From Clavibacter capsici (GTDB lineage Bacteria > Actinomycetota > Actinomycetes > Actinomycetales > Microbacteriaceae): DNA of 64,000 nucleotides. The stretch covers positions 992,001-1,056,000 of the forward strand of contig NZ_CP012573.1 in NCBI RefSeq assembly GCF_001280205.1, given 5' to 3'. Below, piece by piece: positions 46,239 to 54,947 of the stretch; position 1 is the stretch's first letter; each line of letters starts with the position of its first letter. The notes below the pieces were generated by a model. That model ran no database searches. It had not been told where the DNA came from and worked only from the letters and a program-made list of their open reading frames with translations. The translations under genes were made by a program, and so were the position numbers.

Positions 46239-48707
46239 ATGGCCACGCTTCTGTACCGGCTCGGCCGGATCTCGTTCCTCCACCCGTGGCGCGTCGTCGC
46301 CGCGTGGATCCTCGTCCTCGGCATCCTGCTCGGCGGCGGCCTCGCGCTCGGCGGGAAGACCCAGGAGTCGTTCGCGATCCCGGGCACGGAGTCGCAGGAG
46401 GCCATCGACCGGCTCGCCGCCGTGTTCCCGCAGGCCGCGGGCGCCAGCGCGCAGATCGTGACCCAGGCGCCGGACGGCGCGAAGGTCACCGACGACGCCG
46501 AGAAGGCCGCCATCGAGGCGACCGCGACGGCCGCCGCCGACGTGCCGGGCGTGGAGACGGCGCTGTCGCCCTTCTCCGAGTACGCGACCGACGCCGTCTC
46601 GGAGGACGGCACCGTGGCGATCACGACCGTGCAGTTCGCGGGGCAGAGCGACCAGGTGACGGACGCCACGCTCGACGCGCTGAAGGGGTCGGCGCAGGCG
46701 GCGACCGACGCGGGGCTGCGGGTGTCGTTCGGCGGCCAGGTGTTCCAGGACGTCCACTACGGCGTCACGGTGACGGAGGCGTTCGGCGTGCTCTTCGCGG
46801 GCCTCGTGCTCGTGATCACGTTCGGGTCGCTCCTCGCGGCGGGGCTGCCGCTCCTCGGGGCGCTCGTCGGCGTGGCCGCCTCCTCGGGCGCGCTGCTGGC
46901 CGCCGCGTCCTTCGTCACGGTCTCGAGCGCGTCGCCGCTCCTCGCGGTGATGATCGGCCTCGCCGTCGGCATCGACTACGCCCTCTTCATCCTCATGCGG
47001 CACCGGACGCAGCTCGCCAACGGCATGCCCGTTGAGCGCTCGGCGGCGACCGCGGTGGCGACCGCCGGCAGCGCCGTGATCTTCGCGGGCGTGACGGTGA
47101 TCATCGCGCTGCTGGGGCTGCTCGTGGTGCAGATCCCGTTCCTCACGGTGATGGGGCTCGGCGCCGCCTTCGCGGTGCTGCTCGCGATGGGCGTCGCGAC
47201 CACGCTGCTGCCGGCCATGCTGGGCCTCGCGGGGGAGCGGCTCCGGCCGAAGGAGGGCTCCCGGGCGGCCCGCCGCGCGACGGCGCAGGCCGAGGGCACG
47301 CAGCGGACGCTCGGCGCGCGCTGGGTGAAGGTCGTCACGAAGGTGCCGATCATCCCCGTCGTGATCGTCATCGGCATCGCCGGGCTCCTCGCCGTGCCCG
47401 CGTCGCAGCTGCAGCTGGGCCTGCCGAGCGGGGCGACGGAGCCCGCCGGATCCACCAGCCGCGTCGCGTACGACACCGTCTCGGACGCGTTCGGGCCGGG
47501 CCACAACGGGCCGCTCGTCGTGCTCGTCGACATCACGCAGACCACCGACCCGATCGGCGTGCTGAAGGACATCGGCGACGAGATCCGCGGCCTCGACGAC
47601 GTGGCGTTCGTGGGTGCGGGCACCCCGAACCCGTCGGTCGACACCGCGATCATCCAGGTCGTGCCGGACAGCCCGCCCGAGTCGGCGGAGACGACGGCGC
47701 TCATGCAGTCGATCCGCGACCTCGCGCCCGGCCTCCACGACCGCTACGACACGCGCGTGTCCGTCACGGGCACGACCGCCGTGCAGAACGACATCTCGCA
47801 GCGGCTCGACCAGGCGCTGGTGCCGTTCGGGATCGTGGTGGTGGGTCTGTCGATCATCCTGCTGATGATCGTGTTCCGGTCGATCTTCGTGCCGGTCAAG
47901 GCCGCGGTGGGCTTCCTGCTGAGCGTCATCGTGTCGTTCGGCACGGTCGTCGCGATCTTCCAGGACGGGCTGTTCGCGGACGCCCTCGGGGTCACGCCCG
48001 GCCCCATCCTCAGCTTCATGCCGATCCTGCTGATGGCGATCCTGTTCGGCCTCGCCATGGACTACGAGGTGTTCCTCGTCTCCGGCATGCGCGAGGACTT
48101 CGTGCACCACGGCGACGCGAGGCGCGCCATCGTCACCGGCTTCTCGGGCGCCGCCCGCGTCGTCACGGCCGCCGCGCTCATCATGTTCTTCGTCTTCGCG
48201 GCCTTCGTGCCCGAGGGCGCGGGCGTGATCAAGACCATCGCGCTCGGCCTCGCGGTCGGCATCTTCTTCGACGCCTTCCTCGTGCGCATGACGCTCGTGC
48301 CCGCCGCCATGGCGCTGCTCGGGAAGCGCGCGTGGTGGATCCCGCGCTGGCTCGACCGGATCCTCCCGGACGTCGACATCGAGGGCGAGGGGCTCCGCGA
48401 GCACCAGGACGACGTCGACTGGGCGCGCGCGTCCGGCGCCGCCGTCGCGGCCGAGCGGCTCGTCGCGGGGGTGCCCGGACGCCGGCTCGCGCCCGTCGAC
48501 CTCAGCGCGCCGGCCGGATCCCTCGTGCTCGTCGAGGGCGACGTCGCCGACCGCCGGCTCCTCGGCGCCACGCTCGGGCCCGGCTCGCGCCGGTCTCGGG
48601 CCGCGCGCAGGTCGCCGGGCACCCGCTCGCGTCGGAGTCGGGCCGCGTGCTCACGAGCGTCGCGATGGCCGACCTCGGCCGGGTCGACCGCGTGGACGCG
48701 GGCGTGA
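46239..48707 (+). CDS. MMPL family RND transporter, C-terminal frame broken
   Basis: Inner-membrane exporter of the MmpL type. One RND-like half (residues 1-370) and a second (from about 380) each carry an exported domain and a bundle of membrane segments; GLAVGIDYALFILMRHR and GLAMDYEVFLVSGMRED hold the proton-relay Asp-Tyr pairs. The membrane core ends at about residue 705 (RAWWIPRWLDRILPDVD). After a linker the protein enters an ABC-like region, then loses frame at about 48578, where the remaining residues to 48707 become basic nonsense. With one extra base the protein would run to 49177, 979 residues. Probably exports lipids or drugs under TetR control. Start ATG 46239 with a distant AAGGAG. 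Confidence 0.85.
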   Translation: MATLLYRLGRISFLHPWRVVAAWILVLGILLGGGLALGGKTQESFAIPGTESQEAIDRLAAVFPQAAGASAQIVTQAPDGAKVTDDAEKAAIEATATAAADVPGVETALSPFSEYATDAVSEDGTVAITTVQFAGQSDQVTDATLDALKGSAQAATDAGLRVSFGGQVFQDVHYGVTVTEAFGVLFAGLVLVITFGSLLAAGLPLLGALVGVAASSGALLAAASFVTVSSASPLLAVMIGLAVGIDYALFILMRHRTQLANGMPVERSAATAVATAGSAVIFAGVTVIIALLGLLVVQIPFLTVMGLGAAFAVLLAMGVATTLLPAMLGLAGERLRPKEGSRAARRATAQAEGTQRTLGARWVKVVTKVPIIPVVIVIGIAGLLAVPASQLQLGLPSGATEPAGSTSRVAYDTVSDAFGPGHNGPLVVLVDITQTTDPIGVLKDIGDEIRGLDDVAFVGAGTPNPSVDTAIIQVVPDSPPESAETTALMQSIRDLAPGLHDRYDTRVSVTGTTAVQNDISQRLDQALVPFGIVVVGLSIILLMIVFRSIFVPVKAAVGFLLSVIVSFGTVVAIFQDGLFADALGVTPGPILSFMPILLMAILFGLAMDYEVFLVSGMREDFVHHGDARRAIVTGFSGAARVVTAAALIMFFVFAAFVPEGAGVIKTIALGLAVGIFFDAFLVRMTLVPAAMALLGKRAWWIPRWLDRILPDVDIEGEGLREHQDDVDWARASGAAVAAERLVAGVPGRRLAPVDLSAPAGSLVLVEGDVADRRLLGATLGPGSRRSRAARRSPGTRSRRSRAACSRASRWPTSAGSTAWTRA

Positions 48708-49177
48708 CGGTGGGGGACCTCCTCGCCGAGCGCATCGACCTGTCCGAGCCCATGGGCCGCCGCCGCGGCGCCCGCGCCCGGCAGGCCGAGTGGCTGGACA
48801 GGATCGCCGCTGCGGCCGACGCCGCCGGCGCCCGCCGCATCGGCGCCGACGACCCCGTCGGATCGCTGCTGCCGCTCGAGCGCGCCATCGCCCTCACTGC
48901 CGTCGCCGCGTCGGGACGCGCCCCCGTGCTCGTGCTCGACGTGGTGGATCCCTTCCCGGACGCCGCCGCCGAGCGCGCGTTCCTCGCCGCCCTGCCCGAG
49001 CTCGTGCACGAGAGCACGACCGTCCTCCTGGGCGCGCCGTGGTTCCCGGACGACCACGGCATCCCCGGGCGGCCCACCGTCCGCCTCCGGCTCGGCGCGG
49101 ACGACGGCACCCCCGAGTCCACCGCCGCCGATCAGCCCGTCACGACCGTCCCGACCGTCGAGGAGACCCGCCGATGA
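48578..49177 (+). pseudogene. Displaced ABC-like C-terminus of MMPL gene
   Basis: In the +2 frame the protein continues ARLAPVSGRAQVAGHPLASE and later GVTVGDLLAERIDLS, PLERAIALTAVAASGRAPVLVLDVVDPFPDAAAERAFL and ESTTVLLGAPW. This is the layout of an ABC ATPase (Walker A region, signature region, Walker B, switch). But the P-loop GxGKS is replaced by EGDVADRRLL and the catalytic Glu after Walker B is missing. Its stop overlaps the ATG of the YhgE gene (ATGA), so it was evidently translated. Either fused to MMPL or a separate gene; a single base near 48578 decides. Confidence 0.72.
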
Positions 49178-51069
49178 CCACCCGCTCCGCACGCCGACGC
49201 CTCGCCGTCGCCCTCGTCGCGATCGTGCCCCTCGCGGTCGCCGGCCTCTTCATCGGCTCACTCTCCGACGTCGCGAAGGGCGTCGAGCGCGTGCCCGCCG
49301 CCATCGTCAACCAGGACGAGATGGTGCAGCAGAAGGCGCCGGACGGCACCGAGTCGCCCGTGCTCGCCGGCCGCCTGCTCGTCACGCAGCTGACCTCCGA
49401 TGACAACCAGGCCTTCGACTGGACCATCACCAACGCCGACGAGGCCGAGCGGATGCTCGACGACGGCGAGGTCTACGCGGTGCTGACGGTGCCGGAGGAC
49501 TTCTCCGCGTCGATCGTGTCGCTGTCGACGGACGCCCCGCAGCGGGCGCAGATCAGCGTGCGGACGGACGACGCGCACGGCTACCTGACGGGCGCGGCCA
49601 CGCAGGCCGTGGGCGTCGGCATGACGAGCGTGTTCGGCAACGCCATCACGTCGCAGTTCGTCTCCGGGATCTACACGACCTTCGGGAGCCTCAAGGGCTC
49701 GCTGACGGACGCCGGCGACGGCGCGGGGAAGCTGGCCGACGGCGCGACGCAGCTGTCCTCCGGCGCCACGACGCTCGGCGACGGGATCACGCAGCTCGGC
49801 GACGGCATCGGCCGCACCCAGCAGGGCGCGTCGCAGCTCGCCGACGGCCTCGGCACCTACACGGGCGGCGTCTCCCAGCTCTCCTCGGGGCTCGACCGGC
49901 TCCAGACCGGGGCCGCGGGGCTCTCGCAGGTCTCCGACGGCGTGGGGCGGTACGCGGGCGGGGCCGGGCAGATCGCGACCCAGGTGCAGGGGATCCGGCA
50001 GCAGCTGTCGGCGGATCCGCGCACCGCGCCCATCGCGGCGCAGCTCGCGCCGCTCGAGCAGGGGCTCGACCAGTACGCGGCCGAGGGGCAGACCCTCGCG
50101 ACGCAGACGGCCGCCGGGATCCAGGGCGTGCAGCAGGGCATCGGCCAGAGCGCGTCCGGCGCGTCGCAGCTCGCGGCCAACGGCGGCGCGCTCGTCTCCG
50201 GGGCGCGGCAGCTGAGCGACGGCCTCGGCCAGCTCCGCACCGGCGCCTCGGGCGCGGCCACCGGCGCGGGCGACCTCGCCACGGGCGCCACCTCGCTCTC
50301 CACGGGCGCCACCGAGCTCGGCCGGGGTCTCGCGCAGGGCGCGGAGCAGATCCCGTCGCTCGACGCCGACCAGGCGTCGTCCGCCTCGGGCGTCGTCGCG
50401 GATCCCGTCGGCCTGACGGTCGAGCGCGAGAACGAGATCGGCAGCCCGGGCGACGCCGTCGCCGCGATCTTCGTGCCCATCGGCCTGTGGGTCGGCGCCT
50501 TCGCGACCTTCCTCGTGCTGCGCCCGGCCGCCCGACGGCTCCTCGCGTCGTCGGCCGCGACCGGCCGCGTCATGGGACGCGTGCTCGCGCGGGCCGCGCT
50601 CATCGCCCTGGCCCAGGTCGTGCTGCTGGTCGCGCTCGTGCACGCCGCCCTCGGCCTGTCGGTCGCGGCGCTGCCCGCGACCCTCGGGTTCGCGGCCGTC
50701 ACCGCGGCGGCGTTCACGGCGATCCACTACCTGCTCCGGCAGGCGTTCGGCCGCACCGGCATGGTGGTGTCGCTGATCCTGCTGGCGATCCAGGCCGCGG
50801 CGATGGGCGGCGTGGTGCCGCTCCAGCTCGTCGCCGCGCCGTTCCAGGCGCTCAGCCCGTTCCTGCCGCTCACCTACGCGGCCTCGGGCATGCAGGCGAT
50901 CATCGCGGGCGGCGCTCCCGGCGTGGCCTGGGGATCCGCGGGCATGCTCGCCGTCTTCCTGCTGCTGAGCCTCGCGGTGTCGTACCTCGTGACGCGGCGG
51001 TCCCGGCGGGCGCGGAGCCTCGGGCTCGTGCCGGGAGCCGCGCCCTCGTCGGTCGCCGTCGCCGTCTGA
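49174..51069 (+). CDS. YhgE/Pip domain ABC-2-like membrane protein
   Basis: 631 residues. An N-terminal membrane anchor (LAVALVAIVPLAVAGLFIG) is followed by the Pip domain (VPAAIVNQDEMVQQ...), which ends near residue 160. From there to about 400 a Gly/Ala/Leu/Gln repeat region (units such as LADGATQLSSGA and LSDGLGQLRTGA) should form an extended helical stalk outside the cell. About five C-terminal membrane segments, ABC-2 permease-like, close the protein. Relatives act in phage infection (Pip) or as components of type VII or lipid-export systems. Translationally coupled to the ABC-like frame of the MMPL gene. Confidence 0.9.
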   Translation: MTTRSARRRLAVALVAIVPLAVAGLFIGSLSDVAKGVERVPAAIVNQDEMVQQKAPDGTESPVLAGRLLVTQLTSDDNQAFDWTITNADEAERMLDDGEVYAVLTVPEDFSASIVSLSTDAPQRAQISVRTDDAHGYLTGAATQAVGVGMTSVFGNAITSQFVSGIYTTFGSLKGSLTDAGDGAGKLADGATQLSSGATTLGDGITQLGDGIGRTQQGASQLADGLGTYTGGVSQLSSGLDRLQTGAAGLSQVSDGVGRYAGGAGQIATQVQGIRQQLSADPRTAPIAAQLAPLEQGLDQYAAEGQTLATQTAAGIQGVQQGIGQSASGASQLAANGGALVSGARQLSDGLGQLRTGASGAATGAGDLATGATSLSTGATELGRGLAQGAEQIPSLDADQASSASGVVADPVGLTVERENEIGSPGDAVAAIFVPIGLWVGAFATFLVLRPAARRLLASSAATGRVMGRVLARAALIALAQVVLLVALVHAALGLSVAALPATLGFAAVTAAAFTAIHYLLRQAFGRTGMVVSLILLAIQAAAMGGVVPLQLVAAPFQALSPFLPLTYAASGMQAIIAGGAPGVAWGSAGMLAVFLLLSLAVSYLVTRRSRRARSLGLVPGAAPSSVAVAV

Positions 51070-51073
51070 TCCC

Positions 51074-51106
51074 GGCGCGCCCTCCGCCCGCTGGGGAGGG
51101 CGCGCC
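51074..51106 (+). terminator. Hairpin terminator after YhgE gene
   Basis: 12-bp perfect stem, 51074-51085 with 51095-51106, loop of 9 bases, 4 bases after the stop. Confidence 0.65.
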
Positions 51107-51127
51107 CGGGCGGCGCCGCCGTGGTCG

Positions 51128-51150
51128 TACGCTCCTGAGAACCATTCTCG
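51128..51150 (+). promoter_or_regulatory. Promoter with Zur-like box
   Basis: TACGCT at 51128-51133 is the -10 box. TGAGAACCATTCTCG at 51136-51150 is a 7-1-7 inverted repeat with five of seven symmetric pairs, close to the actinobacterial Zur consensus TGAAAATGATTTTCA, and covers the probable start of transcription. A binding site for a Fur-family repressor is inferred. Confidence 0.45.
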
Positions 51151-51163
51151 GAAAGCGGGCACC

Positions 51164-52474
51164 ATGCGCATCCCCTCCCTCCTCGCCGCCGGCGCCGCCG
51201 CCCTCGGCCTCGTCGCGGGATCCCTCGCGGCCCCCGCGTCCGCCGCGGACGCGGCCCCGCGCGCGCGGTGGCTGCTCGTGGCGGACGCGTCCGCGCACGC
51301 CGTCTCCGTCGTCGACGCGTCCACCGGCCGGACGACCGGCGCGCTGCCGGGCGCGGTCCTCGGGACGCACGCGGGGGTGATCCAGATGGGACACGGTCGC
51401 GTGGCCTTCGTCGACGAGTCCGGACCGCGCCTCGACGTGGTGGACATCGCCGCGTCGGGCGTCCCCCGCATCGCCTCCTCCACGCCCATCCCGGCCGTCG
51501 CCGGAGCGTGGACCCGCGCCGGCTGGATCGCGGACGACCCCGGGCACCGCCTCATCGCGGTCGGTTCGGACATCGACGGGTCCACCACGCAGCAGGTCAC
51601 CGTGGTCGACACCCGCAGGCGGCTGGCGCGCACCGTGACCATCCGCACGAGCGAGGTGACCCTCGCCACGACGGGGGAGCGCGGCACCGAGGAGATGGAG
51701 ACGTTCCTCGTCGGCTCGCCGCTGCGGCTCGTCGTGAGCGCGGGAGGCCGCTTCGACGCGTACGACGTCGCGGCGATCCTCGGCGGCGACACGGCCCCCT
51801 CGCCCGTGGCGTCGACGCCCCTCGGCGCGTACCCGCACGGGCCCGTCGCGGACGCGCGCGGCACCGCGATCGGGTCGACCCTGCACGACGGGATCGAGAC
51901 GGTGCCGCTCACCCGGGGCGGGTTCGGCGCGTCCGCGGCCCGCGCCTACCCCGAGCCCGCCGGGCAGAGCTACCGGCCGCGCATGGCGCCGGACGGCGAG
52001 ACCGCCGTGGGGACGCAGACCGGCACGGGGCCGGGGGCGCCCACGCTCCTCACGTCGTCGTCGATGCACCGCGGGGCCGTCGCGAGCGTGGCGCTCGGAT
52101 CGGGCACATCGACGCGCGCCGTCGTCACCCCCGCGTACGCGGCCGCCGTCGTGACGGCGGACGGCGTGGACACGCTGTCCCTCGTGGCTCGCGGCCGGTC
52201 GGGGCTGTACGACGGCGCCGTGACGACGGTGCGGCTGCCGACGCTCGGGCAGTCGCCGGGTGCCGGATCCACGGCGCGGTTCCTCGCCGCGTCCGACGAC
52301 GGCTCCGAGCTGTTCCTGTCCCGGGCCGGCACGGGATCCGTCCTCGAGATCGACGTCGCGGGCACGACGGCGACGGTGCGCGGCACGATCGCCGTGCCCT
52401 CCGCGCTCCCGGACGGCGGCTACCTCGCCACGGTGGATCCGCTCCAGCGCCCCTACGACCTCAGCGGGCGCTGA
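51164..52474 (+). CDS. Secreted propeller-like protein, perhaps zinc-related
   Basis: 436 residues with a signal peptide (RIPSLLAAGAAALGLVAGSLAAPASA, cleaved near residue 28). The mature part consists of repeated four-strand blocks of about 45 residues, such as RWLLVADASAHAVSVVDAST, HRLIAVGSDIDGS and LAASDDGSELFLSRAGTGSVLEIDV, suggesting a beta-propeller with seven or eight blades. No enzyme motif. The Zur-like box just upstream suggests a function in zinc-limited cells. It resembles AztD-type zinc-binding propellers in size, signal and regulation, but the His-rich loop of AztD is absent; only scattered His (MGHGR, YPHGP, TLHDG) are seen. Function therefore undecided. Confidence 0.7.
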   Translation: MRIPSLLAAGAAALGLVAGSLAAPASAADAAPRARWLLVADASAHAVSVVDASTGRTTGALPGAVLGTHAGVIQMGHGRVAFVDESGPRLDVVDIAASGVPRIASSTPIPAVAGAWTRAGWIADDPGHRLIAVGSDIDGSTTQQVTVVDTRRRLARTVTIRTSEVTLATTGERGTEEMETFLVGSPLRLVVSAGGRFDAYDVAAILGGDTAPSPVASTPLGAYPHGPVADARGTAIGSTLHDGIETVPLTRGGFGASAARAYPEPAGQSYRPRMAPDGETAVGTQTGTGPGAPTLLTSSSMHRGAVASVALGSGTSTRAVVTPAYAAAVVTADGVDTLSLVARGRSGLYDGAVTTVRLPTLGQSPGAGSTARFLAASDDGSELFLSRAGTGSVLEIDVAGTTATVRGTIAVPSALPDGGYLATVDPLQRPYDLSGR

Positions 52475-52496
52475 CGGGGGGACCCGCTCCCGACGC

Positions 52497-52532
52497 GACG
52501 AGGGCCGCCCGGTTCCCCGGGCGGCCCTCGTC
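52497..52532. terminator. Bidirectional terminator
   Basis: 16-bp perfect stem, 52497-52512 with 52517-52532, loop TTCC. It stands between the convergent stops of the propeller gene and the ABM-domain gene. Confidence 0.8.
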
Positions 52533-52555
52533 GTGCGTCGTGCGTGCGCTCGGCG

Positions 52556-52858
52556 CTACAGCGCGAGCGCGATGCGCCCGCTGTACACGCGGGTCACGGG
52601 CGGCGCGGCCAGCACCTCGCCGAGGCGCGCGGCGCCCTCGGGCGTAGCACGCCAGGCGACGTAGGCGTCGTGGTCGGCGGTGGTCGCCCACTGCTCCACG
52701 ACGACCATGCGGGCGGGATCCGCGTCGTCGACGAGGACCTCGAGGCCCTCGTTGCCGTGGAAGGCGCGCGTGGCCTGCAGGGTCTCAGCGAGGACGTCGG
52801 CGACGTCGCCGAGTCGGCTCTCGTCGACCTGGATCTCGAGGTGCACGGTGGTGCTCAT
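52556..52858 (-). CDS. ABM-domain (antibiotic biosynthesis monooxygenase-like) protein
   Basis: 100 residues forming one dimeric alpha-beta ferredoxin-like ABM domain. VHLEIQVDESRLGDVADVLAETLQATRAFHGNEGLEVLVDDADPARMVVVEQWATTADHDAYVAW is the recognisable layout: strand, helix, the GNEGLEVL strand, and EQW followed by a helix starting DHDAYVAWR. Such proteins are often quinol or small-molecule monooxygenases. No cofactor residues can be assigned. ATG at 52858. Confidence 0.8.
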   Translation of the reverse strand: MSTTVHLEIQVDESRLGDVADVLAETLQATRAFHGNEGLEVLVDDADPARMVVVEQWATTADHDAYVAWRATPEGAARLGEVLAAPPVTRVYSGRIALAL

Positions 52859-53014
52859 GGTGTCTCCGGTCCCGACGTCGGGCCGGCGTGGCCTCGCGCG
52901 ACGTCGATCATGTGCGGGGGCGTTCCCCTGCCCCATCCAACCGGGCGCACCTGGACGTGCATTCCGCGCCCGGCCCGCGGGCGTGTCGGCCGCGCGCTCG
53001 GCGACCGCCCGGGA

Positions 53015-53890
53015 TCACTTGTCGCGGCGGAGCGCCGTGCGGAGCCGCTGGTACCCCGACATCACGGGAGGCGCGACGGGCGTCCTCTCGGGCGCCGTGT
53101 CGAGCCGCAGCTGGCGCTGCGCGAACTCGCGCGTCTCGACGAGCATGGCGAGCCGCTGGTCCTCGTCCTTGGCCTTGCGCGTGTTGACCTCGGCGACGAC
53201 GCCGCCCTGCCAGCCCTGCTCGGCGAGCCAGCGCAGCGTCTCCGCGACGGGCTGCGTGCCGCGGCCGGGGAGGAGGTGCTCGTCGAGGATGCGGCCGTCG
53301 TCCTGCGAGCCGGATCCGTCGCAGAGGTGCACGTGGCGCAGGCGCGGGCCGAGGGCCTTGGCCATCTCGAGCGCGTCCTGGCCGGAGAGGGAGGCGTGCG
53401 AGAAGTCGAGCGTGGTGGCGTCGCAGTCCATGTCGCGCGGATCCCATCCGGGGGAGTACGCCTTCATGCTGCGACCGGCGACCTGCCACGGGAACATGTT
53501 CTCGACCGCGATCTCGACGCCCGTCTCCGTCTGGATGGAGCGCACGATCTCGAGGAACGACTCCGCGTAGCCCGCCTGCCAGCGGAACGGCGGGTGCACG
53601 ACGACGGCGGGCGCGCCGACCGCGTGCGCGAGCTCGGCCGACCGCTCCAGCTTCACCTGGGGGTCCCGGCCCCACACGAAGTGGGTGAGCAGCAGCACCG
53701 GCGCGTGGATGGAGAGGATGGGCAGCCCGTGCTTCTCCGACATGGCGCGGAGGGCGGCGGCGTCCTGGGTGACCCGGTCGTTCGTCACCATGATCTCGAC
53801 GCCGTCGAAGCCGGCGCGCTTGGCCATCACGAAGGCGTTCTCGACGGGCTGGGGGTACACGCAGGTCGTGCTCATGCCTACTCGGATCAC
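53015..53890 (-). CDS. Sugar phosphate isomerase/epimerase family protein
   Basis: 291 residues of the xylose isomerase-like TIM barrel (AP endonuclease 2 fold). Metal-site motifs are in order: LPILSIHAPVLLLTHFVW, VVVHPPFRW, IAVENMFPW (Glu), LDFSHASLSG (Asp-His), RHVHLCDGSGSQDDG (His) and VVAEVNTRK (Glu). The protein most likely isomerises or epimerises a sugar or inositol derivative, but the substrate is not defined. A basic tail (RTALRRDK) ends the protein. GTG at 53890 (VIRVGMSTT) is preferred because the first strand needs IRVG. Confidence 0.87.
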   Translation of the reverse strand: MIRVGMSTTCVYPQPVENAFVMAKRAGFDGVEIMVTNDRVTQDAAALRAMSEKHGLPILSIHAPVLLLTHFVWGRDPQVKLERSAELAHAVGAPAVVVHPPFRWQAGYAESFLEIVRSIQTETGVEIAVENMFPWQVAGRSMKAYSPGWDPRDMDCDATTLDFSHASLSGQDALEMAKALGPRLRHVHLCDGSGSQDDGRILDEHLLPGRGTQPVAETLRWLAEQGWQGGVVAEVNTRKAKDEDQRLAMLVETREFAQRQLRLDTAPERTPVAPPVMSGYQRLRTALRRDK

Positions 53891-54031
53891 GTCGGCGAGC
53901 GTACCCGGCGACGCTGGGCCCCCGGGGTACGCGGGAGGTCCGGCGCGTGTCGGGTGCGCGACGCGGACAGGGGCGGTCGGCATGCTGGAGGGGCGCGACG
54001 GGCGGATCCGCCGCGCCAGGGAGGTGGCCGC

Positions 54032-54847
54032 ATGACGGCAGCGGGAGGGGACGGGCGCGACCGGGGCGCGTTCCGCAAGGAGCGGGCGGATGCGCCGCGC
54101 GGCTTCTTCGAGGCGGAGGCCGCGGGGCTGGCGTGGCTGGCCGAGGCGGAGCCGGACGGGGGAGCGCGCGTGGTCCGCGTGCTCGACGTCGTGCCCGGCC
54201 GCATCGACCTCGAGCGCCTGGAGACCGCGCGGCCCACGCGGGAAGCCGCACGGGCGCTCGGCACGGCGCTCGCCGCGACGCACGCCGCCGGGGCGCCCGC
54301 GTTCGGATCCCCGCCACCCGGGCTCGACGGCCCCGCGTTCATCGGGCGGCAGCCGCTGTCGGTCCGCGCTCCCGAGGACGCCGCGGCCTCGGAGGGATGG
54401 GGCGCCTGGTACGCCCGCGAGCGCGTGCTCCCGTACCTCCGCCGCGCGGTCGACGCGGGCAACGCGACCGCGGCCCAGGCGTCCGACGTGGAGCGGGCGT
54501 GCGGCCTCGCCGCCGACGGCCGGTTCGACGACCAGGCGCCGCCCGCCCGGATCCACGGCGACCTGTGGGCGGGCAACGTGCAGTGGACGGACGACGGCGC
54601 CGTGCTCATCGACCCGGCGGCGCACGGCGGCCACCGGGAGACCGACCTCGCCATGCTCGCGCTCTTCGGCTGCCCCGGCCTCGACGACCTCCTCGGCGCC
54701 TACGCCGACACCGGGTCCCTCGCCGCCGGCTGGCGCGACCGCGTGCCGCTGCACCAGCTGCATCCGCTCGCCGTGCACGCCGCGTCGCACGGCCCCTCCT
54801 ACGGCGACGCCCTCCACGACGCGGCCCGGGCCGTGCTCCGGATGTGA
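54032..54847 (+). CDS. Fructosamine kinase family protein
   Basis: 271 residues with the protein-kinase-like fold of the fructosamine-3-kinase/Fn3K family. [18 protein letters not shown] holds the helix with the conserved Glu; [14 protein letters not shown] is the catalytic loop (Asp and Asn); [19 protein letters not shown] is the metal-binding loop. It would phosphorylate a ketosamine or ribulosamine, a first step in repairing or using glycated amines. AGGGAGG precedes the ATG at 54032. It stands alone between a divergent isomerase and otsA. Confidence 0.87.
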   Translation: MTAAGGDGRDRGAFRKERADAPRGFFEAEAAGLAWLAEAEPDGGARVVRVLDVVPGRIDLERLETARPTREAARALGTALAATHAAGAPAFGSPPPGLDGPAFIGRQPLSVRAPEDAAASEGWGAWYARERVLPYLRRAVDAGNATAAQASDVERACGLAADGRFDDQAPPARIHGDLWAGNVQWTDDGAVLIDPAAHGGHRETDLAMLALFGCPGLDDLLGAYADTGSLAAGWRDRVPLHQLHPLAVHAASHGPSYGDALHDAARAVLRM

Positions 54848-54947
54848 TGCCGGGGAGCGCGCGACCCCCGGTCACGGAGCGGCCGGGCTGGTAGCCTCGG
54901 ACCACCGAGCAGGTACCACAGAGCTCTGCGCAACCGAGACGGGAACC

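Noticed and set aside
48332-48577. A separate ABC-ATPase gene starting upstream of the MMPL frame break
   Set aside because: Before about 48578 the alternative frame is Arg-rich nonsense while the MMPL frame is coherent; the ABC-like part before the break belongs to the MMPL frame.
51164-52474. Calling the propeller protein AztD
   Set aside because: The His-rich metal loop typical of AztD is not present, and no aztABC transporter genes are adjacent; only signal peptide, size and the upstream Zur-like box agree.
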